In this document: positions 34,701 to 42,261 of the stretch, piece by piece
Layout of the letters: each line of letters opens with the position of its first letter
Numbering within the stretch: the stretch's first letter is position 1
Origin: Phycisphaerae bacterium
GTDB lineage: Bacteria; Planctomycetota; Phycisphaerae; UBA1845
Direction of reading: 5' to 3'
Assembly: GCA_028289375.1 (NCBI GenBank)
Contig: JANQQK010000072.1
Location: forward strand, 1-42,261
Length of the DNA stretch: 42,261 bases
Translations under genes and position numbers: made by a program
The notes under the pieces: generated by a model
What the model was told of the DNA's origin: nothing
Databases searched by the model: none
What the model saw: the letters and a program-made list of their open reading frames with translations, nothing else

Positions 34701-35261
34701 TGCCCGCGATACGCGTCCATGATCCAGCGTCACGTCGCAAGCTGCGTCACGACCAATCAGCAGGGACCCGTCACCGCGCACGCTCTCTGATAGGCTTGCA
34801 TCCCCCGCGAGTGTCAGCTCATCGCCCGCACCGACGCCGACCGCTGTCCCTTCCGCATCACCCGAATCCGTCTCGACGCCAAACGCCCACCGATGCACGA
34901 GCACCGTGTCGCCGCTCGTCAGCCACGCCGATGCTGTACCATCATCGTTGACCAACGTACCGGTGTGGCTGCCGAGATCACGAACGAAAACGCGATCACC
35001 GGTATGCACGATCGCGCAGTGCACCGGTGACACACGGGACGACTCGATGCGAATGCGACACCCCTTGCGCGACCCGATCAGCGTGACCGGATGCCGCAAT
35101 TTCTTGCTCTGCGACGAGCCCCGCTTGGTGTCCACGATGTTGATCGCGACCATCGCAGCCGACCGCGGCAGGCGCGGCTGCGGGAAAACCACGTGGTCCA
35201 CCCGCGTTCCCCCGGTGGCTGAGAGAATCCCTGTCCCCCCGCCCATATCAACACTCGACAT
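31800..35261 (-). CDS. Large coiled-coil protein with two N-terminal FHA domains
   Basis: The frame is open from 35489, but the ATG at 35261 (MSSVDMGGGTG) has GGAAG 8 nt upstream and gives 1153 residues without a meaningless leader. FHA1 lies at about 37-127 (TLIGSRKGCRIRI, SSRVSPVHCAIV, LGSHTGTLVND) and FHA2 at about 164-240 (LLIGRDAACDVTL, GRVSRAHALVIP, GNGTYVNDERI); both keep the residues that bind phosphothreonine peptides. Residues about 265-1090 are a nearly unbroken coiled coil, rich in Glu, Arg, Ala and Leu, with recurring ELDERR, LAERE and LDARR units. The C-terminus has a basic stretch (RALAKRRRRLRDL) and a short tail. It should be a fibrous scaffold of about 100 nm recruited by phosphorylated partners (length is an estimate from residue number). 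It is probably co-transcribed with the TPR/J gene. Confidence 0.88.
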   Translation of the reverse strand: MSSVDMGGGTGILSATGGTRVDHVVFPQPRLPRSAAMVAINIVDTKRGSSQSKKLRHPVTLIGSRKGCRIRIESSRVSPVHCAIVHTGDRVFVRDLGSHTGTLVNDDGTASAWLTSGDTVLVHRWAFGVETDSGDAEGTAVGVGAGDELTLAGDASLSESVRGDGSLLIGRDAACDVTLDHGRVSRAHALVIPFADGWAIADLLSGNGTYVNDERIAGVRELSAGDTVRIGNAHFTIATSHESSEHGSAVEHVIHLGRPTRDLDAEQQLAEREAELTRLVADIDERRSAVEEREADVQRGEEQLSLRETDVEQRSSALADSEKHVGDTSARLEERATELEALQASLAEREKSLDEVEREATELASLRTELADRETRLASDQESLVARAEALTQAEQERAENEKSLATDGQRLAERERVVTEQQASLEAGFTTLERDRDQLVKDRAELVAERGVLTDQVTKLEALQAKAESAETTLATLAKREHDIEAREAAVSDAESQLDCDQSRIDEQRRELDERCATIVAEQKTAAKKLAADEKQVAKRERTLEAKQANVGAEWEALDQRATELAALSERLKQAKAAIEQEKDRMTAELAEQRVSLDKREAAAVEAEQRAGAIVDAAEQRAAVVAELESELDRRSADLDARRAELSELEQACSQREADIADDERRVQTESEDLGHRRSALDEHEETLKRQVLASDQRQLALDRRDAELQEEAESLVAATEDLQSLQTEVSTREQAVSELQRKLDDRRAMLDEREALLASEADQIGRKNRDLESVLARHDDKIREAREARQALEQERESLDVRSAELDERGRRLDEQLKELSVRESSVDLAEGEVDKRRASLEAELADASTELTRLADNRAEVEQLQSAMEQARIKHDERERQIGERQRVLDERDEAIKSDRKAIKASADKLREHQSRVDADRAGLVEQAAELENLRTEIDRERSVVAELAEQVDADRAEAASQAEVLASDAEVQQERSTVLDAMQRDLDEQVRTLAEQSAELDQRSVTLEKMAKDLDDRASHIDARTNDAESQSRALIEREEGLERRERALAKRRRRLRDLINEASERIAEAVTGDDVENGGVRRLFGRPVDRGTVERGNGSSVIPDEPAFTYDFRESDQGDEREMAVPIAEHVERLVTTMVSRPSREHRR

Positions 35262-35991
35262 TATCGGAACTTCCATCCTCGTCCTATCGACCGTTTCAGC
35301 CCTGAAACCCAAGCCGATTCTAGAACCAGTTCCCCCTCGACTCCAAGCGCGTTCTTTATTTTTGAATACAGAATTCAATTTGGAGGCGCCGCCAAACCAC
35401 GCGGCACACCACAGCAGGCCTCCAAAGAAAGCATGCGACCGAGCTGGAGAGCGCGGCGTGACCCGCCCGTCCGTCAACGGCTGAAGCAACGAAGAGCTGC
35501 CAGTCGTCGAGCTCGCGCCGGTCGATCCGGTCGCGAACCGGGCCGATCTGTTTCCGATCCAGCTGCCTGATGATCAGCATGCCCACCCTCCCCTTTGGCA
35601 TGTCCGAATCGGACTCATGAATCGGCAGACGCGAAGCCAAATCTCCGGGCCCGATGCGTCAACAAACGCCCCCGAAATCCAGTACCGGACCCGTAACTGC
35701 AATTGCCGCCAATGACCGTCTCCGAACCCGTGACCGCGACCCGCAAATCTGAAGCATGCGGACATCGCACAAGACTTCGCGGTCCAATTCGGCCACGCAC
35801 ACATCGGTTTGCATGAGGCGGGACACTTCCGCTGAATCGTGCAAGCTCTCATTCCCGGTCGTTCACGTTTTCTGCCGATACGCCCACTACGATCTGACTG
35901 TGAGGCTGATTGATCGCCCCACGGCGTTCTGTTACGCTCACAAACAAGGCGAATTGCTGTATCAGCAGGATTCGCAGGGAAGGAATTCACC
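35262..35991. other. Divergent intergenic region, about 730 nt
   Basis: The spacer separates the FHA/coiled-coil gene (leftward) from the cytochrome operon (rightward). I see no credible gene: the open frames here lack start signals and recognisable sequence. Its left part has an AT-rich island with the inverted repeat at 35362-35378. Near the right end are TTGATC (about 35919) and TACGCT 17 nt later, a weak promoter candidate. A good AAGGA lies before the cytochrome gene ATG at 35992. Confidence 0.4.
35362..35378. promoter_or_regulatory. AT-rich inverted repeat upstream of the FHA/coiled-coil gene
   Basis: TTGAAT-acaga-ATTCAA is a 6-5-6 inverted repeat in an AT-rich patch about 100 nt upstream of the chosen start at 35261. 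It may be an operator or part of the promoter. Such short symmetry could also be chance. Confidence 0.3.
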
Positions 35992-38847
35992 ATGTCCGCA
36001 ACCGCGACGACGAAATCCAAGTCGCCCGCACCGCGACGCCGTTACATACCCGCCATTGGACCACGGCTGCACAAGCTGCTGATCGTTGTCTTCGCCCTGT
36101 TCGCTTTGCTGGGTGTGAACGCCGTCTACCTGTCGAGCATCACCCTGCTCGAGTGGCAGACCGGGCAGACCTATCAGAACTACTTCTACCAATACATGTT
36201 CCTTGGGCACCTCGTGCTCGGTTTCCTGATTATCCTGCCCGTGATCATCTTTGGCTTCGTCCACATGGCCAACACACGCCACCGCTCGAACAAACGGGCG
36301 ATGCGCGTCGGCTACGGCTTGTTTGCAACCGCGATCATCCTGTTGATCAGCGGACTCGTTCTGACGCGCGTCGAAATCGCCGGCATCAAACTAGCCGTCA
36401 ATCACCCGCAGACGCGCTCGATCGCCTATTGGGCACATGTCATCGCCCCGCTTGTCGTCGTCTGGCTCTTCATTCTCCATCGCTTGGCGGGCAAACGATT
36501 GAAATGGAAAATCGGCGTCGCATGGGGTGCAGCCGCATGTGCATTCGCCCTCGCAATGGTCAGCATGCACTCCCAGGACCCGCGGAAATGGAACGTGGCT
36601 GGCCCCGAGTCGGGCGAGCAGTACTTCTTCCCCTCACTGGCCCGAACGTCGGACGGCAATTTCATCCCCGAGCGATCACTCAGCAACGATGCCTACTGCA
36701 AGGAATGTCACGCCGACGTCCATGCGTCATGGTCGCACAGCGTCCATAAGTTCGCATCCTTCAACAACCCGGCCTACCTCTTCGCCGTCCTGAACACGCG
36801 TCAGGCGATGTACGAACGGGATGGCCACGCACGCGGATCGCGCTTCTGCGCTGGCTGCCATGATGTGGTTCCGTTCTTCACCGGCGAGTTCGACGATCCC
36901 AAGTATGACGATCCGAACTACGACCTCGCCAACGACCGGCTCGCCCAGGCCGGCATCACCTGTACCGCCTGCCACGCCATCACCAACATCAACACCGTAC
37001 GCGGCAACGCCGACTACACCATCGAGGAGCCAACACACTATCCGTTTGCCTTCAGTGACAACGCCCTGCTCGCCTGGATCAATCGCCAACTCGTCAAGGC
37101 CAAACCGGAATTCCACAAGAAGACGTTCCTGAAGGATCTGCACAAAACACCCGAATTCTGCGGCGCCTGCCACAAAGTGCACCTGCCCGTCGAATTGAAC
37201 AACTACAAGTTCCTCCGAGGTCAGAATCACTACGACGCCTACCACCTCAGCGGCGTATCAGGCCACGGCATCACCAGTTTCTACTACCCACCAAAGGCCG
37301 AGCATGACTGCAATGGCTGTCACATGCCTTTGGAAGAGTCGAACGACTTCGCGGCAAAAGACTTCGACGGCACTGGTACGCTCAAGGTGCACAACCATCA
37401 GTTCCCCAGTGCCAACGCCGCGATACCCTACCTGCTCGGCATGCCTCCCGAAGCGATCGAAGCCCATCGCACTTTCAACGAAGGCGTCATGCGCATCGAC
37501 ATCTTCGGCATCAAGGACGGAGGCACCATCGACGGCAAACTGACGGCACCGATTCGACCCGACGTCCCAGCGTTGACACCGGGCCAAACCTATCTCCTTG
37601 AGACCATCATCCGCACGGTCAAGATGGGCCACCTCTTCACGCAGGGAACCGCCGACTCAAACGAGGTGTGGATGGATGTCACGGTACGCAGCGGAGATCG
37701 CGTCATCGGTCGCAGCGGCGGCATGCGCCCCGATGACAATCAGGTCGATCCATGGTCACACTTCGTCAATGCCTACGTCATCGACCGCGAGGGCAATCGT
37801 ATCGATCGCCGCAACGCCGAAGACATCTACATCGCCCTGTACAACAACCAGATTCCACCCGGCGCCGGCGACGTGGTCCACTACAAGCTCAAAGTCCCAT
37901 CCGACGCCACTGAACCAATCACCGTCGACGTCAAGCTGCAATACCGCAAGTTTGACACGATCTACATGAAGCACTTCCAAGGCGACCAGTTCGACGGCAA
38001 CGATTTGCCGATCCTGACCCTCGCGACCGACTCCGTCACGTTCCCGATCGCAGGCGGCCGGCAGGCTGTATCAAACCCCGATTCGCCCATCGTCCTGTGG
38101 CAACGCTGGAATGACTACGGCATCGGACTGCTTCGCAAGGGCAACTCCGGTGCCAACCGAGGTGAACTGCGCCAAGCCGAGGAGGCGTTCCTCAAGGTCG
38201 AGGAACTCGGACGCCCCGACGGACCACTCAACGTCGCACGCGTCTACATCAAGGAAGGCCGACTAGACGACGCTGTCGCCGCGTTGGCCCGCGCGACCGC
38301 GTTTGATCCACCGGCACCGCCATGGTCGGTCGCATGGTTCACCGGCATGGTCAACAAGCAGAACGGGTTCCTCGATGAAGCCATCGACAATGTTCGCAAC
38401 ATTGTCGACATGGATACCGCCGAAACGCGCAAACGCGAATTCGATTTCTCGCAGGATTACCGCGTCCTCAACGAACTCGGCCAAATCATCTTCGAACGCG
38501 CCAAGCAGGAACGCGGCGAGGCGCGGAAAGACACGCGCGAAAAGCTGCTCACCGAAGCCGTCGGCTGGTTCAACAAAGCACTTTCCTACGACCCCGAAAA
38601 CGTCACCGCCCACTACAACCTAAGCCAACTACACGCACAGCTTGGCGACAAGGACAAAGCCAACAAGCACCGCGAACTGCACGCTACCTACAAACCCGAT
38701 GACAACGCCCGCGACCGTGCGATCAACCTGGCCCGCACCAAATCCCCAGCCGCAGATCACGCCGCCGAAGCCATCGTCATCTACGACCTGCAACGCCCCG
38801 GCACCTACGATCTGCCTCCGAACCCGAAAGAGATCGCCCGCAAATGA
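35992..38847 (+). CDS. Membrane-anchored pentahaem cytochrome c with TPR domain
   Basis: A 951-residue protein with a good ribosome binding site (AAGGA). Five hydrophobic helices occupy about 27-195 (LIVVFALFALLGVNAVYL; GHLVLGFLIILPVIIFGFVH; the fourth has HVIAPLVVVWLFILH). Histidines near the helix ends could hold b-type haem. The periplasmic part has five CxxCH sites: CKECH (about 236), CAGCH (286), CTACH (324), CGACH (390) and CNGCH (440). A beta-rich stretch (about 490-690) and TPR units (about 700-920) follow. The TPR part ends in a Pro-rich tail. Such proteins are common in planctomycetes next to ASPIC/UnbV proteins, and an electron-transfer role at the membrane is likely; the donor and acceptor are unknown. 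It overlaps the next gene by 4 nt. Confidence 0.88.
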   Translation: MSATATTKSKSPAPRRRYIPAIGPRLHKLLIVVFALFALLGVNAVYLSSITLLEWQTGQTYQNYFYQYMFLGHLVLGFLIILPVIIFGFVHMANTRHRSNKRAMRVGYGLFATAIILLISGLVLTRVEIAGIKLAVNHPQTRSIAYWAHVIAPLVVVWLFILHRLAGKRLKWKIGVAWGAAACAFALAMVSMHSQDPRKWNVAGPESGEQYFFPSLARTSDGNFIPERSLSNDAYCKECHADVHASWSHSVHKFASFNNPAYLFAVLNTRQAMYERDGHARGSRFCAGCHDVVPFFTGEFDDPKYDDPNYDLANDRLAQAGITCTACHAITNINTVRGNADYTIEEPTHYPFAFSDNALLAWINRQLVKAKPEFHKKTFLKDLHKTPEFCGACHKVHLPVELNNYKFLRGQNHYDAYHLSGVSGHGITSFYYPPKAEHDCNGCHMPLEESNDFAAKDFDGTGTLKVHNHQFPSANAAIPYLLGMPPEAIEAHRTFNEGVMRIDIFGIKDGGTIDGKLTAPIRPDVPALTPGQTYLLETIIRTVKMGHLFTQGTADSNEVWMDVTVRSGDRVIGRSGGMRPDDNQVDPWSHFVNAYVIDREGNRIDRRNAEDIYIALYNNQIPPGAGDVVHYKLKVPSDATEPITVDVKLQYRKFDTIYMKHFQGDQFDGNDLPILTLATDSVTFPIAGGRQAVSNPDSPIVLWQRWNDYGIGLLRKGNSGANRGELRQAEEAFLKVEELGRPDGPLNVARVYIKEGRLDDAVAALARATAFDPPAPPWSVAWFTGMVNKQNGFLDEAIDNVRNIVDMDTAETRKREFDFSQDYRVLNELGQIIFERAKQERGEARKDTREKLLTEAVGWFNKALSYDPENVTAHYNLSQLHAQLGDKDKANKHRELHATYKPDDNARDRAINLARTKSPAADHAAEAIVIYDLQRPGTYDLPPNPKEIARK

Positions 38848-40700
38848 CCAACAAGCCAACCGCAGATGAGCCAAACCAAACCGCCGTCCCTCAGGACGAA
38901 TACGTCGCCGCCGATGACGCCATCGTCGGCAAGGCCTTCAAATGGTCGCTGCTGGTCATCGTCGCCATCGGCCTGATCATCGCCGTGATTGTCTTCGCGC
39001 TTCGCAAGCCCGAAGGTCCACCGCCAGTCGAGATCGACCCGATCGCCGCCCCGCGCACCGTCGAGGCGGAAGCCGTCCCACCATCCGTCACCTTCACCGA
39101 TATCACCAACGCCGCTGGCATCGAATTCGTCCACACCAGTGGCGCCACAGGTGACAAACTCATGCCCGAAACAATGGGCAGCGGCGTCGCATTCCTCGAC
39201 TACGACAACGACGGCGATCAAGATCTGTTCTTTGTCAACGCAACTCATTGGCCCGAAGCCAACGCAACCGATCAACCCACCATGGCCCTCTACGCCAACG
39301 ACGGCAAAGGCCAATTCACCAACGTCACCACCAACGCAGGCCTCAACGTCAGCCTCTATGGCTGCGGCGTCGCCGTCGCTGACTACGACGCCGATGGCTG
39401 GACCGACCTCTTTATTTCCGCCGTCGGAGAAAACAAACTCCTCCGCAACGTTGAAGGCACCTTCACCGACGTCACCGCAAATGCAAACGTCGCCGGAGAT
39501 GCCAACGAATGGGGCAGCAGCGCCGGATTCTTCGACTACAACAACGATGGCCACCTCGACCTATTCGTCGCCAATTACATCCGCTGGTCGCGCGAGATCG
39601 ATTTCGCCGTCGATTTCAAACTCGTCGGCGTGGGCCGCGCCTACGGTCCGCCGATGAACTTCGAAGGCACGTTCCCCTATCTGTACAAGAACAACGGCGA
39701 CGGCACCTTCACCGACGTGTCGACCGACGCCGGCCTCCACGTCACCAACCCTGCCACCGGAGGACCTGTCGCGAAGGGTCTCGGCGTCTCACCCATCGAC
39801 ATCGACCGCGACGGCTGGATCGACGTCATGCTCGCCAACGACACCGTCCAGAACTTCCTCTTCCACAACAAAGGCGACGGCACATTCGAAGAAGCCGGCG
39901 ACATCTTCGGCCTCGCCTACGACCGCGAAGGCAAAGCCACTGGCGCCATGGGCATCGACGCAGGCCACTACCGCAACAACGACGACGTCGGATTCTTCAT
40001 CGGAAACTTCGCCAATGAAATGACCAGCGTCTATGTCTCACAGGGCGACCCCACGCTGTACTCCGACGAAGCCATCGTCGAAGGCATCGGCGCCACAAGC
40101 CGATCCATGCTCACCTTCGGACTCTTCCTCTTCGACTACGACCTCGACGGCCGACTCGATCTGCTGCAGGTCAATGGCCACCTCGAAGAGGAAATCAACC
40201 AGGTCCAACCAAGTCAGCACTACGAGCAGCCAGCCCAGCTCTATTGGAATTGCGGCCCTGACCATCGCAAGTGCTTCGTTCCGGTTGCGACCGAGTCCGC
40301 CGGCGATCTCGCCAAACCGATCGTCGGCCGCGGATCAGCCTACGCAGACATCGACGCCGACGGCGACCTCGACGTCATCTTCACCCAGCCAGGCCGACGC
40401 CCACTCCTGCTCCGCAACGATCAGAACCTGGGCCACCATTGGCTGCGCGTGAAACTCACCGGAAAATCACCCAATCGCGACGCCATCGGCGCCTGGATCG
40501 AGTTCGAGACCGACAAGGGCCTCCAGCGCCGCCAGGTCATGCCCACCCGCAGCTACCTCTCCCAATCCGAACGCACCGTCACCTTCGGCCTCGGCTCATC
40601 CGACACCATCGACACCCTCACCATCACCTGGCCCGACGGCTCAACAAAGGAAATGAAAAACGTCAAGTCCGACCAACTCCTCAACGTTACCCAAGACTGA
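38844..40700 (+). CDS. Membrane-anchored FG-GAP/VCBS repeat protein with ASPIC/UnbV domain (CRTAC-like)
   Basis: A 618-residue protein coupled to the cytochrome gene (ATGA). One membrane helix (about 33-52, WSLLVIVAIGLIIAVIVFAL) anchors it. The body (about 80-510) is an FG-GAP/VCBS propeller with calcium loops FLDYDNDGDQDLFFVN, VADYDADGWTDLFIS, FFDYNNDGHLDLFVAN, PIDIDRDGWIDVMLAN, LFDYDLDGRLDLLQVN and YADIDADGDLDVIFT. The C-terminal ASPIC/UnbV domain (about 525-618) contains GAWIEFETDKGLQRR and ITWPDGSTKEM. The fold suggests calcium-stabilised extracytoplasmic binding. With the multihaem partner it probably forms a surface or periplasmic complex. Substrate unknown. Confidence 0.9.
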   Translation: MTNKPTADEPNQTAVPQDEYVAADDAIVGKAFKWSLLVIVAIGLIIAVIVFALRKPEGPPPVEIDPIAAPRTVEAEAVPPSVTFTDITNAAGIEFVHTSGATGDKLMPETMGSGVAFLDYDNDGDQDLFFVNATHWPEANATDQPTMALYANDGKGQFTNVTTNAGLNVSLYGCGVAVADYDADGWTDLFISAVGENKLLRNVEGTFTDVTANANVAGDANEWGSSAGFFDYNNDGHLDLFVANYIRWSREIDFAVDFKLVGVGRAYGPPMNFEGTFPYLYKNNGDGTFTDVSTDAGLHVTNPATGGPVAKGLGVSPIDIDRDGWIDVMLANDTVQNFLFHNKGDGTFEEAGDIFGLAYDREGKATGAMGIDAGHYRNNDDVGFFIGNFANEMTSVYVSQGDPTLYSDEAIVEGIGATSRSMLTFGLFLFDYDLDGRLDLLQVNGHLEEEINQVQPSQHYEQPAQLYWNCGPDHRKCFVPVATESAGDLAKPIVGRGSAYADIDADGDLDVIFTQPGRRPLLLRNDQNLGHHWLRVKLTGKSPNRDAIGAWIEFETDKGLQRRQVMPTRSYLSQSERTVTFGLGSSDTIDTLTITWPDGSTKEMKNVKSDQLLNVTQD

Positions 40701-40725
40701 CGGAGTGCCTCCCCTTTTCGGGTGG

Positions 40726-40751
40726 CCCAATCCCGGCGCGCCGGGATTGGG
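40726..40751. terminator. Perfect 26-bp palindrome between convergent genes, possible bidirectional terminator
   Basis: Arms CCCAATCCCGGCG and CGCCGGGATTGGG abut with no loop, 25 nt after the ASPIC/UnbV gene stop and about 70 nt from the end of the converging beta-helix gene. As RNA it would fold into a very stable hairpin on either strand. There is no T tract on either side, so termination may be Rho-dependent or the element may be a REP-like repeat. Confidence 0.5.
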
Positions 40752-40822
40752 GGAGTCGAATCCAGCGTCTGGCAATCCGATTCTGATGTCGTCCGCGCCT
40801 CAGGAAGCCCTCGTAACCGCCG

Positions 40823-42168
40823 CTACTCGCCCCTATCAAGCGCCAACTGCAACCCCGACCAATCCACCAGATCAACATCCCCATCCCCGTCAAAATCCAG
40901 CATCAGACAATTCGGCCCGCCCGACTCCGCCACGCACGCCTTCCACCCCTCGAAATCCGCCAGACTCACCACAAAGTCATCGTTCACATCCCCCGCCTGA
41001 AACTCGAACGCCCCCATGTCCGCGATCGGCCCCTTGCCCACGCCGACATCATCAACGAGCGGCGAATCGATCCGCCTCACCCGCCCGTCCAGATCAAACA
41101 GATCCTCCGCCCCCAACGCCGCATTATCCCCCGCATCCACACAAGGCGACCCCGCCGTCAGCCGATAGTCGTCATCCTCCGTCCCCGCGACGCCATCCTC
41201 GCCAGGCGGATTGCGAAACCGCGGATCGGCGTCAATGACGTACTCCGCAACCAACTCATCCGAAGGGTTCTGAACGCACGAATGGCGGACCATCGGCTTG
41301 ACGCCGATCGCATCAATTGGCGGCGGAAATGGCAGCCCCAACGAACTCTGATTGCCCCATACAACTGAGTTTGTAACGTGCAGCGGGCCGGTGAAGAAGA
41401 AACCAATGAATGCAGCGTCAGCAATCGCACTCCCATTCTCCGAAACATTACCAGCAATGGTCGTGTTCAGCACCGTCGCGTCACCAATTCCGGTAAGCTG
41501 AATTACACCGGCACCGAATCCTGTCGTATTGCCGACAAACACGCAATTGGAAACAAGCGAAGTCATACGGTGCAAAGAAACGACGCCTTCGCCATTCGAT
41601 TGATTGGCAATGAACTTACACGAGTCGATGATCGCTGGACCCTCATTAAAGTGCAATGCAGCCATCAGATTCGATCGATTCCCAATGAACTCTGATTCTA
41701 GCACGGTAGCAGGGAAATCATGAACAGTAATGGCACCGCCAAAGTTCAGCTGCTCATGCCCATTGCCCCTGAATCGACAACCGGAGACCAATAGCTCACT
41801 CTCATTAAAACCAGTACCGAACTCCCGTCCGAGGATTATCGCAGCACCGTTTTGCGTTTCTAAGGTCCCGTTCTCAACAAAATCGCAATCATAGAAATAC
41901 CCACTCGATGATCCGAGACTGATTGCACCGCCCAAAGTCGCGCTCCGGTTGTCCTTGAACAGACACTCGGTAGCCGTGATTGATCCGAGCCTCAATGATA
42001 CGGCTCCCCCGCTGTCGTAACGTCTATTGCCCACAAAAGAGCAGCGATTGAATGTCGCATTCACATACCACCCATCGAGAGCAGAAGCATCATTGTGATT
42101 GATGAACTGCGAATCTGTGGCAGTAATGCTAATCGCGTTGTCGAAGTCGCCAAGAAGGAAGAAACTAG
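40823..42168 (-). pseudogene. 5'-truncated beta-helix/dockerin-like secreted protein gene
   Basis: The frame encodes right-handed beta-helix turns (NRCSFVGNRRYDSGGAVSL, CRFRGNGHEQLNFGGAI, CVFVGNTTGFGAGVIQL), then the 'choice-of-anchor Q' type end DYRLTAGSPCVDAGDN and a dockerin-like tail with DVNDDFVVSLAD and DFDGDGDVDLVD. The first possible start is a GTG at 42064 in the middle of a helix turn, with no signal peptide. Beta-helix-like sequence continues in frame upstream (FDNAISITATDSQFINHND) up to about 42168 without any start codon, and then meets the end of an insertion sequence. The original N-terminus with the signal peptide has therefore been separated by the IS. The 413-codon remainder is probably not exported or not expressed. 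Confidence 0.75.
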
Positions 42169-42261
42169 AAGCGGTTTCATAACTTGTTGAGCGTGATCAT
42201 GAGGCAGGCGACGTGGATAAAGGCTTGGTACATTTCGACGTGCCGCTCGTGACGAATCAGC
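42169..42261 (-). mobile_element. End of an IS5-like insertion sequence, runs off the window
   Basis: The right edge holds the 3' end of a transposase gene and a short non-coding end that interrupts the beta-helix gene. The boundary is placed next to a CTAG (42165-42168), a target type used by IS5 elements. Neither the other end nor a target duplication is visible, so the boundary is approximate. Confidence 0.6.
42177..42261 (-). CDS. IS5-family-like transposase, C-terminal fragment
   Basis: Twenty-seven codons enter from the right edge and end with TGA at 42179-42177. They read LIRHERHVEMYQAF followed by IHVACLMITLNKL. This is the typical C-terminus of IS5-type DDE transposases (R-x-E-R-x-x-x-x-x-A-F followed by a hydrophobic helix), immediately after the final catalytic region. 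The catalytic part lies outside the window. The match is short but distinctive, and the position at the point where the beta-helix gene breaks supports it. Confidence 0.65.
   Translation of the reverse strand, partial: LIRHERHVEMYQAFIHVACLMITLNKL

Overview
The window looks like a chromosomal segment of a planctomycete, most likely of the Phycisphaerae type. The clues are two secreted proteins ending in dockerin-like calcium loops (DTDGDIDVDLADF and DFDGDGDVDLVDW), an ASPIC/UnbV repeat protein paired with a multihaem cytochrome/TPR protein, PQQ-like beta-propellers, GC-rich DNA, and many tightly coupled operons with TTG or GTG starts. This assignment comes from protein style, not from a marker gene; no rRNA or tRNA was seen.

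Left part (1-8103, minus strand): a six-gene operon that continues past the left edge. It encodes a PaaK-like adenylate-forming enzyme, two exported PQQ-like beta-propeller proteins, a short LuxE/EhpF-like adenylating enzyme, an aldehyde dehydrogenase and an iron-type alcohol dehydrogenase. Activation, reduction to aldehyde and reduction to alcohol would form a carboxylate-to-alcohol route with unknown substrate. A dockerin-like secreted protein and a GT4 glycosyltransferase follow on the plus strand.

Metal region (10570-15777): a TroA/MntABCD-type Mn/Zn ABC transporter in which BOTH permeases carry a fused DtxR/MntR-like winged-helix and metal-binding domain. It is divergent from a free-standing MntR regulator, with a perfect inverted repeat between them. 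Then come an exported GH13 alpha-glucosidase/amylase, a two-domain fasciclin protein with a strong intrinsic terminator, a SpoIIE-type phosphatase and a CDF metal transporter.

Centre (21080-27975, plus strand): a seven-gene operon behind one good sigma70-like promoter: amphi-Trp protein, PHP-like metallohydrolase, second amphi-Trp protein, PhoU-APH kinase fusion, RimK-like ATP-grasp enzyme, HprK-related kinase and CofD/YvcK-like protein. It matches the gene set that protein-family databases call the 'GAK system', whose function is, to my knowledge, unknown. This is the strongest candidate for an undescribed biochemical system in the window.

Right part: a haem oxygenase gene behind a promoter overlapped by a perfect 19-bp Fur-like palindrome; a minus-strand pair encoding a double-FHA giant coiled-coil protein and a TerB/J-domain/zinc-ribbon/TPR protein; a plus-strand pair encoding a membrane pentahaem cytochrome-TPR protein and a CRTAC-like ASPIC/UnbV protein; and finally a beta-helix/dockerin gene on the minus strand whose 5' end is cut off by an IS5-like insertion sequence that runs off the right edge.
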